From: Mycolicibacterium sp. S2-37
GTDB taxonomy: Bacteria > Actinomycetota > Actinomycetes > Mycobacteriales > Mycobacteriaceae
DNA length: 64,000 nt
Assembly: GCF_017352375.1 (NCBI RefSeq)
Contig: NZ_JAFEVR010000010.1
Coordinates: 238,914 to 302,913, forward strand
Reading direction: 5' to 3'
The position numbers and the translations under genes are program-made. This document shows positions 1 through 8,189 of this stretch, in pieces. Under the pieces are notes generated by a model. The model worked only from the letters and a program-made list of their open reading frames with translations, did not search any database and was not told the origin of the DNA. How positions within the stretch are numbered: position 1 is the stretch's first letter; each line of letters begins with the position of its first letter.

Positions 1-230
1 AGCAGGGTGTCGCCGCCGCGCTTGCCGAGCGGTTTGAAGTACGCCAGTAGCGCGGCGCCCAGGCAGATCAGGACCGCGATGATCATTCCGGCCATGACGG
101 CCCGGCTGTAGAACTGCAGCGGGTCGTCGAACATCCGGGTGTCGCGCCGCACGATCGCATGCTCGACTCGGCGCAGCAGGAAGCGCCATCCGCTGACCTG
201 GACCTTGGTGGTGAGCCGGAAGCTAGCCAT
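1..230 (-). CDS. eccB1: EccB1, ESX-1 type VII secretion membrane component (5' part only)
   Basis: Only the first 76 codons are in the window; the gene runs off the low-coordinate edge. The start is the ATG at 230. The visible part begins MASFRLTTKVQVSGWRFLLR, the EccB N-terminal signature, followed by an RRDTRMFDDPLQFYSR-type segment and one hydrophobic stretch (residues about 45-65), the single membrane anchor of EccB. EccB is a core inner-membrane subunit of the ESX translocon with a large periplasmic domain. It starts 3 bp after the eccA1 stop codon, giving the ESX-1 order espG1-espH-eccA1-eccB1. ESX-1 rather than another ESX is inferred from that order and from espH. Confidence 0.93.
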   Translation of the reverse strand, partial: MASFRLTTKVQVSGWRFLLRRVEHAIVRRDTRMFDDPLQFYSRAVMAGMIIAVLICLGAALLAYFKPLGKRGGDTL

Positions 231-233
231 GCA

Positions 234-1958
234 TCACCCGCTCACGTTCAGCCGGGCGTGCACCGACGCGATCGCCGACGCCATGTCATCGCCGCTGATC
301 TCGCTCAGCTGCTCGACGCCCAGGCTCTCGAAGTCCAGCGATCGGGCCAGACGCATATCGCGCGCCTGTTCGCCCGCCTCGACCAGTTGGCGCGCGTAGC
401 GGCCGTTGCCCGCGATGTCCAGCGCCGGCTTGTCGCCGAGCGAGCGCTGACTCAGCAGCGTCGCCGCCTCCAGCACCCGCTTGGCCGCTTCGTCGCTGAC
501 GATCGAATCGTTCGCCTGGGCAATCACTTTCGCGATGTCCACGATCTCGTCGGCAGAGTAGGAGTCGAACTCGATGCGGTTGGCGAAGCGGGACCGCAGG
601 CCGTCGTTGGTCTCCAGCAGCCGGTCGATGTCGGCGCTGTAGCCGGCGATGATGACCACCAGCCGGTCACGGTCGTTCTCCATGCGCGCGAGCAGCGTGT
701 CCAGCGCCTCGGTGCCGAACGGATCGGTCCGCCCGTCGCGTTCCTGCACCAGCGTGTACGCCTCGTCGATGAACAGCACTCCGCCCACGGCACGGTCGAT
801 GGTGCGCGCGGTCTTCACCGCGGACTGACCCTCGTACTCGGCCACGAAATCCTTGCGCGAGGTCTCGACCAGTTTGGGTTCGGCGATCACCCCCAGGCCG
901 GCCAGGATGTTGGCCACCACCCGGGCGATGGTGGTCTTACCGGTGCCGGGCGGCCCGGTGAAGATCATGTGCTTGGAGGTCTGCGCGACCTTCATGCCGC
1001 GGGCGGCGCGGATCTTGGCCATCTGGGTCGCGGCGCGGTACGCCTCGATCTGCTCCTTGACCCTGCTCAGGCCGATCTGCCGGTCGAGTTCTGCCTGCGC
1101 CTCGGCGAGCAGCCTCTCCCGGCCGGAGGTGTCGGCCATGACGCTGGCCGGATCCCACGGATCGGTGCGGGCACTGATCTTCTCCGGTGTCGTGGTCACC
1201 AGCCGGTAGTTCGGGTCGCGCGATGCCGCGGTGACCTTGGGCTCGGGATGGTTGGCCTGCAGCCACTCGAGCAGGACCATGGCGGAGTCCTCGTTGCCCT
1301 GGGCCCGGCGCGCCATCGCGAGATACCAGGCGATGGCCGGTGCGCAGGCCTGGCCCACCGCGGTGTTGTTGGCCTCGGTCAGTTTGCGGTCGGCCTCGGT
1401 GAACAGCCCGAGGTTCGCTGCGGCCACCCCGTGGGCAACGCCGGCCGCCGCGGCGAGGAACGTGTCGGGCCAGGCCTCCGCACCGCGCACCTGGTCGATG
1501 ACGTCGGTCCAGCGCTCGCCGTAGGCGTAGATCACCGCCCGGACCCAGGACACCAGGTGCTCGGCGCCGGCCGCCGGTGCGTCGTCGAGGGCCTCCATCG
1601 CGTCGGCGTGGTTGCCCTCGGCCGCCTCCCGGACGGCGAAACCGAGGGTGATCGCCAGCGGTGAGAGCACCGGATAGCTGATGTCGGCACCGAAGATCCC
1701 GCCGATCGGCACCCGCGCCCCCACTGCGTTCATGGTGACCTCGGCCGATCCGGCCAGGCGCCCGAAGTTCGACCGCGAGTACCAGGCGCGGAACAGTGTC
1801 ACGCGCTCACGATCTCCGCACCGGATCCGCCCGACCCAGGCGTCGCAGGCGGTCTCGTCGTAGTTGGTGATCTCGGTGAACAGCTCGTACGAACGCGCCG
1901 GCGCGGTCGGGAGCATGCCCACCGCGCTACCGAACAGGGCGGCCAGGTGATCACTCAT
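234..1958 (-). CDS. eccA1: EccA1, AAA+ ATPase of ESX-1
   Basis: Cytosolic AAA+ ATPase of the CbxX/CfqX type, 574 aa against 573 in M. tuberculosis Rv3868, which it resembles along its length. The N-terminal half (about 1-280) is the TPR-like domain. The C-terminal half has Walker A GPPGTGKT near residue 335 and Walker B LFIDEAY. EccA acts with EspG-type chaperones on secreted substrates in the cytosol. The ATG at 1958 is chosen over one 12 bases upstream because the family begins M-(T/S)-D-x-L-A-x-L-F. The start overlaps the end of espH by 8 bases and the stop lies 3 bases before eccB1, so the genes are one operon. Confidence 0.96.
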   Translation of the reverse strand: MSDHLAALFGSAVGMLPTAPARSYELFTEITNYDETACDAWVGRIRCGDRERVTLFRAWYSRSNFGRLAGSAEVTMNAVGARVPIGGIFGADISYPVLSPLAITLGFAVREAAEGNHADAMEALDDAPAAGAEHLVSWVRAVIYAYGERWTDVIDQVRGAEAWPDTFLAAAAGVAHGVAAANLGLFTEADRKLTEANNTAVGQACAPAIAWYLAMARRAQGNEDSAMVLLEWLQANHPEPKVTAASRDPNYRLVTTTPEKISARTDPWDPASVMADTSGRERLLAEAQAELDRQIGLSRVKEQIEAYRAATQMAKIRAARGMKVAQTSKHMIFTGPPGTGKTTIARVVANILAGLGVIAEPKLVETSRKDFVAEYEGQSAVKTARTIDRAVGGVLFIDEAYTLVQERDGRTDPFGTEALDTLLARMENDRDRLVVIIAGYSADIDRLLETNDGLRSRFANRIEFDSYSADEIVDIAKVIAQANDSIVSDEAAKRVLEAATLLSQRSLGDKPALDIAGNGRYARQLVEAGEQARDMRLARSLDFESLGVEQLSEISGDDMASAIASVHARLNVSG

Positions 1959-2406
1959 GGGTACCTGCATACCTGGTCGAGAACACCTCGGCGCGGCGCG
2001 CCCAGGCCTGCTCCGGGGTGGGCAGATCGAGATCGCGCTGCAGGAACTCGCGAGTCGCGTGGTCGTCGTGGCCCTGCTCGCGCATGCCCTGCAGCATCGT
2101 CACGTACTGCGCCGACTTGGCGTCCTGGGAAGCCAATCCGGCTATCACCACTATCTCCTCCGCGAGTTCTCTCTCGGTCATCTCGGTCGCCCGGCGGGAC
2201 AGACCGATGTGCTCGATGTGGCCGTCGGGGTGGGCACTCACCATGACGCTGCCCATCGGATTCGACACCGTGAACACCGCCTCCTTGTCGTCGCCGTCCT
2301 GCGCTGCGCCCCCGTCCAGAGCATCGAGCGCGTCGAGGTCCGACACGTAGCCGCCGTCGGCCAGGACCTCGTCGGCCAGGCCGTCGTCCGGAGCGTCACC
2401 CACCAT
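1951..2406 (-). CDS. espH: EspH, ESX-1 accessory protein
   Basis: Acidic protein of 151 aa resembling Rv3867: an N-terminal Asp/Ala-rich part with an LDALDALD stretch, then a conserved core (FTVSNPMGSVMVS...) and a C-terminal LPTPEQAWARRAEVF segment. EspH is described in pathogenic mycobacteria as needed for handling EspE/EspF-type substrates. The start is the ATG at 2406, 13 bases after the espG1 stop; longer in-frame starts would run into espG1. It overlaps eccA1 by 8 bases. Its usual partner genes espE and espF are not upstream of espG1 here. Confidence 0.9.
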   Translation of the reverse strand: MVGDAPDDGLADEVLADGGYVSDLDALDALDGGAAQDGDDKEAVFTVSNPMGSVMVSAHPDGHIEHIGLSRRATEMTERELAEEIVVIAGLASQDAKSAQYVTMLQGMREQGHDDHATREFLQRDLDLPTPEQAWARRAEVFSTRYAGTHE

Positions 2407-2419
2407 CGCGGGTCCCCAC

Positions 2420-3271
2420 TCAGTCGGCGTTCGCTGCGTCGGCCTCGGTCTGCTCGAACCACGTCTTCGACGGGAGGAATTCGAGCAGCCCGTCGAGCGC
2501 GCGCTGCAGATTGTCCTGGGTACCCGGCAGGAACGAGCCGTAGAGCTCACCGCTGACCCGCCGGGGGATCGAGACGATGCGGCCGTGGCGGGAGTCCAGG
2601 ACGCCCGCGGCGACGTTCGCGGTGGTCTGGGTGCCGCCCGGGTGGCGTTCGGTCGCGGTCAACTCCACCCAGCTGGTGGGCTCACTGATGATGTCGGCGT
2701 AGGCGCGCGCGGAGTTCAGCGCGACGCCGTGGCCTTGAAGCTGTTCGGCGGAACGGCATTCGGCCAGCTTGCTCGCGACGCCGGTGAGCGGTTCCACATC
2801 GGCGGGTGGGGCGCTGCCGAGGACGGTGGTCACCATGTTGGCGAGCCCGATCTGCGGGGCCACCCGCTGCAGTACCAGCATGTCGCCGTCGCGCGCCGCG
2901 ACCACGTGCCGGTCGCCCTTGCGGCACACCACGAAGCGAACCATCTTTCCGCCGAGATCGCGGCGCCACCAGCGGCCTTCCAGAACCCGGTCCGAACGGC
3001 TCAGCGTGTCCACCATCGCGGCGACCTCGGGGTGCGGTTCACCGTAGAAGTTCAGGACACCCTGTGCGGTCAGATCGCGGGCCACCTGCTCCCAGACGAT
3101 CTCGCGCAGGTCGGGCTGGGGGATGTTGAGCCGGATGCCCAGCGCCGGCGGAAAGTCAGAAGTGTGCAGCCGGTCGGCGATGACCAGCATGCCGTCGATC
3201 GTCACCTCCACCCCGACGACGTCGTCGTAATGGGTGGCACTGGAGGTCGACGTACCGACCGAATTCGTCAT
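2420..3271 (-). CDS. espG1: EspG1, ESX-1 chaperone for PE/PPE substrates
   Basis: Cytosolic chaperone, 283 aa, the same length as Rv3866 and similar throughout (VVGVEVTIDGMLVIADRL, LEGRWWRRD, FVVCRKGDRHVVAARDGD, YGSFLPGTQ). EspG proteins bind the tip of PE-PPE heterodimers and keep them soluble for EccA and the membrane complex. The ATG at 3271 is preceded by a strong GGGAGGGGG ribosome binding site, so 34 codons of upstream open frame are excluded. It is the first gene of the ESX-1 operon visible here; the promoter should lie in the 431-bp divergent spacer. Confidence 0.95.
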   Translation of the reverse strand: MTNSVGTSTSSATHYDDVVGVEVTIDGMLVIADRLHTSDFPPALGIRLNIPQPDLREIVWEQVARDLTAQGVLNFYGEPHPEVAAMVDTLSRSDRVLEGRWWRRDLGGKMVRFVVCRKGDRHVVAARDGDMLVLQRVAPQIGLANMVTTVLGSAPPADVEPLTGVASKLAECRSAEQLQGHGVALNSARAYADIISEPTSWVELTATERHPGGTQTTANVAAGVLDSRHGRIVSIPRRVSGELYGSFLPGTQDNLQRALDGLLEFLPSKTWFEQTEADAANAD

Positions 3272-3702
3272 GAAGCCCCCTCCCCACATTCGCCCGACGG
3301 ACCCGACGTGCCGGATCTCGGCAGACCCCGCACACGCCCTGCCATCTTTGCCGAGCCCGGCGAAGCCGGTCAACGAGCGCCTGGTGCGGGGTCATCGCCG
3401 GATGCGAGCCTACCAGCGCTGGACGTGGCATCCCGGCGGCGATTTCGGGTGGTGACCCTACCGCCGCCGCGGCGCTCAGCCGGTTCTCAGCAAGTGCTCG
3501 TCCGCGCTGCTGTCCCGATCACCCGTTCGAAACCCGTGCAATAGCGAACACTTCGGTCCGAGGGATCGGTGACGTACGACTGGTCTGGCCGGTCGCGCCG
3601 GTCCGCCCGAGCGCAGCGGCGATCGACGCCTCGAGACGGTGCGCGGAGCGGCCCAGCCGCGGGGCGCGGGTTTTGCTACCCCCGGTGACCGATACTGGGG
3701 TG
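3272..3702. other. Divergent spacer between espG1 and the MinD-like gene
   Basis: A 431-bp non-coding stretch that must hold the promoters of both the ESX-1 operon (minus strand) and the MinD-like gene (plus strand). Apart from the espG1 ribosome binding site next to 3271, and a GATACT at 3690-3695 that could be a -10 element for a near-leaderless GTG start at 3703, I see no convincing gene, hairpin or repeat. The open frames crossing it have no homology I recognise. In M. tuberculosis espE and espF precede espG1; nothing resembling either is found here. Confidence 0.5.
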
Positions 3703-4971
3703 GTGACCGACCGCGATGACGCCATGAGCAGACCAGCCGGCCGGCATGGTCCCGGCGACGACGACGAGGCGGACACCGGTCCGTCGTTCCCGGCCATCCC
3801 CCCGGAGCCCCCGACCGTCGTGCACGAGGCCGTCCGGCCGCGCGGCAGCTTCCGCGATACGCGCTACGGTGACCCACACCACAGCGCGCCGCCCGTCCCG
3901 CCGTGGCAGTCGAATTTCGGCTCCCGCCCGCCGGTGCCCGGGCCGCCCCCGCCGGCGGCACCGGTGCCGGGCCCGCCCGGTCCGCCGTGGCCACCGCAGC
4001 CACCGCAGCCACCGCAGCCACCGGCGTCCTACGCCGACGCGATTCGTCCCGAACAGCTGATGCGCCCGCGGCGCACGCCGCCCGCCCACGGTTGGCGACG
4101 GTTGGTGTTCCGCGCGAGCTTCGGGCTGATCAACCCGGGTCAGTCAGCGGAAGAACTCCGGCAGATCGCCCTGGAGAACAGGGTGCGCGGTGTGCTGCGC
4201 GGCCACTACAAGGTCGGCGTGATGGGTAAGGGCGGCGTCGGCAAGACCACGGTGTCGGCGAGCATCGGGTCGGTGTTCGCCGAGCTGCGCCAGGACGACC
4301 GCGTGGTGGCCATCGACGCCGACACCGCCTTCGGCAAATTGGGCAGCCGGGTCGATCCGCGGGCGCAGGGTTCGTACTGGGAGTTGGCCTCCGATCCGCA
4401 CCTGGACTCGTTCGCCGATGTGCGCAGCCGCGTCGGCAACAACGCAGCCGGGCTGTTCGTATTGGCCGGCGAGGGGTCACCCGCCCGCAGGCGGGTGCTC
4501 GACCCCGCGATCTACCGCGAGGCCACCACCCGGCTGGACAAGTACTTCTCCATCTCGATCATCGACTGCAGCTCGACGATGGACTCGCCGGTGACCCAGG
4601 AGGTGTTGCGCGATCTCGACGCGTTGATCGTCGTGTCGTCGCCCTGGGTGGACGGCGCCGCGGCCGCCGGACAGACGCTGGACTGGCTCGCCAATCGTGG
4701 TATGACCGGTCTGCTGCAGCGAACGGTGGTGGTACTCAACGACTCTGACGGTCACGCAGACAAGCGGACGCGGTCCATCCTGGCCCAGCAGTTCTCGGGT
4801 CACGGGCAGACCGTGGTCGAGGTCCCGTTCGACGGACAGCTGCGTCCGGGCGGGGTGATCGACGGGACCCGCACCATGACGCCGGCCACCCGGCGCAAGT
4901 TCATCGAGATCGCCGCCGCCCTTGCGGAGCACTTCCCGACCACCGACGATCGGTCGCGGGAACGCGGCTGA
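3703..4971 (+). CDS. MinD/ParA-like ATPase, EspI/Rv3860-type ESX-associated protein
   Basis: A 422-aa protein. The N-terminal about 110 residues are Pro/Gly-rich and disordered-looking (PPQPPQPPQPP). The rest is a SIMIBI-class P-loop ATPase with the deviant Walker A GKGGVGKTT near residue 176 and an IDADTAFGKL segment. This architecture is shared by EspI (Rv3876), Rv3888c and Rv3860 of ESX regions. Its position beside whiB6 and divergent from espG1 fits Rv3860 best. EspI has been linked to ATP-dependent control of ESX-1, so a regulatory or substrate-targeting role is likely but inferred. Start: GTG 3703 after GGGG is preferred; TTG 3673 and ATG 3724 are alternatives. Confidence 0.85.
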   Translation: MTDRDDAMSRPAGRHGPGDDDEADTGPSFPAIPPEPPTVVHEAVRPRGSFRDTRYGDPHHSAPPVPPWQSNFGSRPPVPGPPPPAAPVPGPPGPPWPPQPPQPPQPPASYADAIRPEQLMRPRRTPPAHGWRRLVFRASFGLINPGQSAEELRQIALENRVRGVLRGHYKVGVMGKGGVGKTTVSASIGSVFAELRQDDRVVAIDADTAFGKLGSRVDPRAQGSYWELASDPHLDSFADVRSRVGNNAAGLFVLAGEGSPARRRVLDPAIYREATTRLDKYFSISIIDCSSTMDSPVTQEVLRDLDALIVVSSPWVDGAAAAGQTLDWLANRGMTGLLQRTVVVLNDSDGHADKRTRSILAQQFSGHGQTVVEVPFDGQLRPGGVIDGTRTMTPATRRKFIEIAAALAEHFPTTDDRSRERG

Positions 4972-5090
4972 GTTCGCTCCGGCGACGGAGGCGAGGGTGC
5001 CCAGCAACGTGCAGGTTTGCTACGTTGACGTGTGGGGCACCTCCAGATCCGGGGGATTTGGGCCGTCAGACGACTCAGGAGTGAACCGAC

Positions 5091-6017
5091 TTGAAGAAGA
5101 CCACGATTCTCGCAGCAACAATCGCCGCCGCCGGTGCGTTGGCCGCGGCGCCGCTCGCCGCGGCCGAAGCCGGTCCGCAGACCACCGAACTCGGCAAGCA
5201 AGCCGAACTGGTGACGGGCGCCGTCACCCAGGGCTGGACCGTCAGCGGACTGCAGCCGAGCTCGGACCCGATTCCCTACCAGGTGCGTGGCACCCTGTGG
5301 GAGGCCACCGCCACCGATCAGGCCATCCAGGGATCGGCGCAGCCGATCGTGTCCAACTTCAACGCCCGCGCCGCGGACGGACAGACCTACCGGGCGCTGT
5401 TCCAGGTCGCCACCCCGCAGGGTGTGAACCCGGCTGCGATCGCGCAGGGTCAGCAGACCAGCGGCAAGCTCTACTTCGACGTGACCGGCGCACAACCGGA
5501 CAGCGTGGTCTACAACGACGGGGCTCGCGATCTGCTGCTCTGGCTGAAGCCGGCCGCCACGCCGTCGACCTCGGGGTCGGGCAGCACCGCTTCGTACCCG
5601 TCGACGGCCTACCCGTCCTCGACGGCTCCGCAGGGTTCCGGCACCGCGGCGGCTCCGGCCGCCGCAGGGGCCGAGGCGGCCACGCCGGCCGCACCGGGTG
5701 CACCGGTTCCCGCCAGCGCTGAGATGGCTCCGGTTCCGGGCAGCACCGGGACGCCGATCCCCGCGGGCAGCGCGGGCACGCCGGTTCCGGCGGGCAGCAC
5801 CGGCACGCCGGTCCCCGCGGGCAGCGCGGGCACGCCGATCCCGGCAGGCACCCAGGGCACCCCGGCCGCTCCGCCGGCCGCTCCGCCGGCCAGCCCTCCG
5901 GCCGCTCCTCCGGCCCCGGCATCCAGCGCGGCGCCGCAGCCGGTGAGCAACGCCGACCAGGCGGAGGTGCCGCACTATGTGCCGGCGCCCACCACCACGG
6001 CGGTGCCGCTGCCCTGA
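5091..6017 (+). CDS. Secreted MPT63-family (DUF1942) protein with Pro/Gly-rich tail
   Basis: A 308-aa protein beginning at a TTG preceded by AGGAGTG at 5079-5085. Residues 1-25 form a Sec signal peptide (Lys-Lys then an Ala-rich hydrophobic core). Residues about 28-155 match the immunoglobulin-like MPT63/DUF1942 fold, seen in QGWTVSGLQPSSDPIPYQV and GKLYFDVTGAQPDSVVYNDG. The last about 140 residues are low complexity, with four tandem 9-residue units of the form GS(T/A)GTP(I/V)PA, unlike the compact 159-aa MPT63. MPT63 is an abundant secreted mycobacterial protein of unknown function. The adjacent terminator suggests a monocistronic unit. Confidence 0.8.
   Translation: MKKTTILAATIAAAGALAAAPLAAAEAGPQTTELGKQAELVTGAVTQGWTVSGLQPSSDPIPYQVRGTLWEATATDQAIQGSAQPIVSNFNARAADGQTYRALFQVATPQGVNPAAIAQGQQTSGKLYFDVTGAQPDSVVYNDGARDLLLWLKPAATPSTSGSGSTASYPSTAYPSSTAPQGSGTAAAPAAAGAEAATPAAPGAPVPASAEMAPVPGSTGTPIPAGSAGTPVPAGSTGTPVPAGSAGTPIPAGTQGTPAAPPAAPPASPPAAPPAPASSAAPQPVSNADQAEVPHYVPAPTTTAVPLP
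5739..5846 (+). repeat. Four 27-bp tandem units in the tail of the MPT63-like gene
   Basis: Four consecutive 27-base units encode GSTGTPIPA, GSAGTPVPA, GSTGTPVPA and GSAGTPIPA, with a degenerate fifth (GTQGTP) just after. Units 1 and 3 share the Thr variant and units 2 and 4 the Ala variant, as expected if a 54-bp block was duplicated. Confidence 0.85.
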
Positions 6018-6037
6018 CGCAGCGCATCTCTCGCGAT

Positions 6038-6064
6038 AGCGGGGCCGGTCTCACCGGCCCCGCT
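6038..6064. terminator. Bidirectional hairpin terminator between convergent genes
   Basis: A perfect 12-bp stem with a 3-base loop (inner arms GGGGCCGGT / ACCGGCCCC) lies between the MPT63-like gene and the convergent membrane-protein gene. There is no T-run, which is common for mycobacterial intrinsic-type hairpins. Confidence 0.7.
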
Positions 6065-6072
6065 TCTGCGTT

Positions 6073-7038
6073 CTAGGAGTGCGAACTCCACCAGAGGTAG
6101 AGCTGATCGAGGTTCGGCCCCTGCGGACCGGATTCCGCGACCACCACGAGCGACTCGTCGACGTTGGTCCATGCCACGATCGGGCGGTTCTGCTGGATAC
6201 CGCAGAACAGCACACCGCTCACCTTCTGCGGGGTGGCGTTGCGGCGCCAGGGACCCGGCGACTGGATGTTCCCGGGGCAATTGACCCTGGTCGACCCGTT
6301 GACCACGGCGTTGAAGGCCGCGTCGAGCGCGGCGCCGTCCTTGGCGGCGGTGAAGGTGGCGGACACGGGTCCGCCGGGGTCGGTGTTGGGTCCGCACGTT
6401 GCGGCGGCCCGCGCCCCGGTCGGCGGGGCGATCGCCTGGCAGTCGCCGGCACGATAACCGGCGGGGAGCATGCCCAGCAGCCGCGCCTCGGCCGCCGCGT
6501 CGGCGGTGGGTGTCACCGACGTCGTGGTCGCAGGCGGCGACGCGTCGTCTTCGCCGGAGGGCAGGACCAGCCAGACGATCAGGCCGACGACGATGATGCC
6601 GGCCACGGCCGCGGCGGCGAGCCAGACGGGTTTGGTCGACGGCGGCGGCGGCAGCTGCGGGCGGGGCACGACCGGCGGCGGGGTGTGGCTGTAGGCCGAC
6701 CAGCCGTCCGGCCCGGATGCGGGCGGACCGGCCGGCGGCGTGATGGTCGGTGGCGGCGGAGCGGCCAGTGGCGGCGGGACGTGCTCGGCTTCGACGGGGT
6801 AGCCGGCGTCGATCGGCGGCGCCGGGTCGTGGTGTTCGGGCTCGACGGGCGGTGCGACGAGTTGGGGTTCGACGGGTGCCGGTTCCGGCTGGGGTTCGGG
6901 TTCGGGCTCGGACGGCGGCTCGGGCGGCGCGGGGTCCGGATCTGCCGCGGTGTCGTCGGCGGGTTCCGGCTCCGTCGCCCAGGGATCAGGCTCGCTCGCC
7001 CAGGGATCCGATGACGGCGGCGGCGGAGGCCATGTCAT
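6073..7038 (-). CDS. Membrane protein with Pro-rich N-terminus and kinase-type extracellular sensor domain
   Basis: A 321-aa protein. Residues 1-130 are Pro/Glu-rich and cytosolic, residues about 133-154 form one transmembrane helix (VWLAAAAVAGIIVVGLIVWL), and the C-terminal about 140 residues are a secreted domain with paired cysteines. That domain (LPAGYRAGDC..., NCPG, VLFCG, YLWW) resembles, from memory, the extracellular domain at the end of several mycobacterial Ser/Thr protein kinases, but no kinase domain is present. The ATG at 7038 has GGAGGT 7 bases upstream. The role is unknown; its place between ESX-1 and whiB6 hints at an envelope or ESX-related job. Confidence 0.7.
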   Translation of the reverse strand: MTWPPPPPSSDPWASEPDPWATEPEPADDTAADPDPAPPEPPSEPEPEPQPEPAPVEPQLVAPPVEPEHHDPAPPIDAGYPVEAEHVPPPLAAPPPPTITPPAGPPASGPDGWSAYSHTPPPVVPRPQLPPPPSTKPVWLAAAAVAGIIVVGLIVWLVLPSGEDDASPPATTTSVTPTADAAAEARLLGMLPAGYRAGDCQAIAPPTGARAAATCGPNTDPGGPVSATFTAAKDGAALDAAFNAVVNGSTRVNCPGNIQSPGPWRRNATPQKVSGVLFCGIQQNRPIVAWTNVDESLVVVAESGPQGPNLDQLYLWWSSHS

Positions 7039-7144
7039 GTCCGCACCTCCGCGTGCCTCGTTCCCACCTGACGCCCCCGATCGGTCCGTGTGTCCGGAGA
7101 AGACAGTAGTGGCCGAGGCGGCCGGGGGTGGCTACAGAACGGCA

Positions 7145-7876
7145 TCAGTCCAGCTGCCCGATCAGCGATTCGATGGCGTGCGCGACCGTGTCCTCGACCG
7201 GTTCCTCGGCCTCGGTGCGGACGATGTCGTCAACGGAGACGCCTGCCGCCTGGGCGGTCTCCTCGATGGTCAGGTTCGCACGCCGGCGGGCGACGTACAG
7301 CCGCTGCCCCAGCGTCGCGCCCGGTGCGGTGGCACTCAGGGTGGTCAGCTCGTCGATGCGCCGGCGCACCGAACTCAGCGCCCTGATCAGCGCCGGCGTG
7401 ACCCTGCTGATGCGCGCCGCGCGGGCGGCGACGGCCTCGAGCTGACGCAGGTCGGCGAGGATCGAGGTCGCCCGCGGGACGAAGTCCGGGTGGTCGACGG
7501 GCGGCAGATCCTGGGCGACTGCTCCGAGAGTGTGTACGGCCGTCACGACGGCCTGCGCGATCAGCGGCACTTCGTCGTCGTCCGCGGTGGCGGCGGGCTC
7601 GGGTGGCCGATCCACGGCATCGCCCCGGCGCAACCGCGCGATCGTTCCTTGCGGCCACTGGAGCACCTCCTCGAGCTTCGAGCGGGTTCGTTCGCGCGGC
7701 CAGCTTCGGCCCTTCTCGAACGCGATGAGGGCGCCGGCGTTGATGATGCCGTCGGCGGCCAGGCGTCGCTGACTGATGTTGAGCTCGCGGCGCCGGGCCG
7801 CCGCCGCGGCGCCGGCGCGGACCATGCCCGGATCGATGTCGCCGAGGCTCGCGTCGACGGACTCCCCGCTGGTCAT
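7145..7876 (-). CDS. XRE-type helix-turn-helix regulator divergent from whiB6 (EspM-position gene)
   Basis: A 243-aa regulator. Residues about 20-75 form an XRE-like DNA-binding domain (LNISQRRLAADGIINAGALI). A second, related motif occurs near the C-terminus (about 185-225, RRRANLTIEETAQAAGVSVD). It is transcribed away from whiB6. In M. tuberculosis/M. marinum the gene divergent from whiB6 is espM (Rv3863), a repressor of whiB6, but EspM is longer (about 390 aa) and I cannot align the two by eye. The regulator call is fairly safe; the EspM role is inferred from position only. Confidence 0.65.
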   Translation of the reverse strand: MTSGESVDASLGDIDPGMVRAGAAAAARRRELNISQRRLAADGIINAGALIAFEKGRSWPRERTRSKLEEVLQWPQGTIARLRRGDAVDRPPEPAATADDDEVPLIAQAVVTAVHTLGAVAQDLPPVDHPDFVPRATSILADLRQLEAVAARAARISRVTPALIRALSSVRRRIDELTTLSATAPGATLGQRLYVARRRANLTIEETAQAAGVSVDDIVRTEAEEPVEDTVAHAIESLIGQLD

Positions 7877-8189
7877 GGACGGTGCTGATCCTCGCTGGCT
7901 CGACGGATTGCTCGACGGTGATTCTAACCGCGGACTGCTGCGGCGCTACGACTTGGGTGGCGCATTTCCGTGACGTCGCTACGCTTCCGCCGGGGTCGCT
8001 CCTGCAGCAGATGCGTCCATAAACCGTTGCGTCGTGCACGGATATCCGCATGTCAGCCGTTTGCAGCGGTTCGCACCACAATCGACCGAGCGTTCCGCTC
8101 CATTCAAACTGTTGCATCGCTACAGTTACTGCTATAGATTCTGCTGCAACGCGGAGCGCACGTCCGCCCGGCCAGCAGAGGAGCTACCC
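7877..8189. other. Shared regulatory region of the XRE gene and whiB6
   Basis: A 313-bp divergent spacer, more A/T-rich near whiB6. It contains the candidate whiB6 promoter (8112-8140) and the inverted repeat GTTGCA (8111-8116) / TGCAAC (8145-8150) spanning it. In M. tuberculosis the whiB6 upstream region is a PhoP target; I see no confident PhoP direct repeat here. Confidence 0.5.
8112..8140 (+). promoter_or_regulatory. Candidate whiB6 promoter
   Basis: A TTGCAT at 8112-8117 and a TAGATT at 8135-8140 are separated by 17 bases, close to a sigma-A promoter. The predicted start near 8147 leaves a leader of about 43 bases before the whiB6 ATG. The CAGTTACTG dyad in the spacer could bind a regulator. 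Confidence 0.5.

Noticed and set aside
159..1664. Long plus-strand open frame across the eccA1 region
   Set aside because: It is the antisense shadow of eccA1; the translation is Arg/Gly/Val-rich without family features, as expected in high-GC DNA.
8034..8189. N-terminal extension of whiB6
   Set aside because: The extra 52 codons contain the candidate promoter and lie upstream of a clear GAGGAG site; the WhiB6 match starts at the ATG at 8190.
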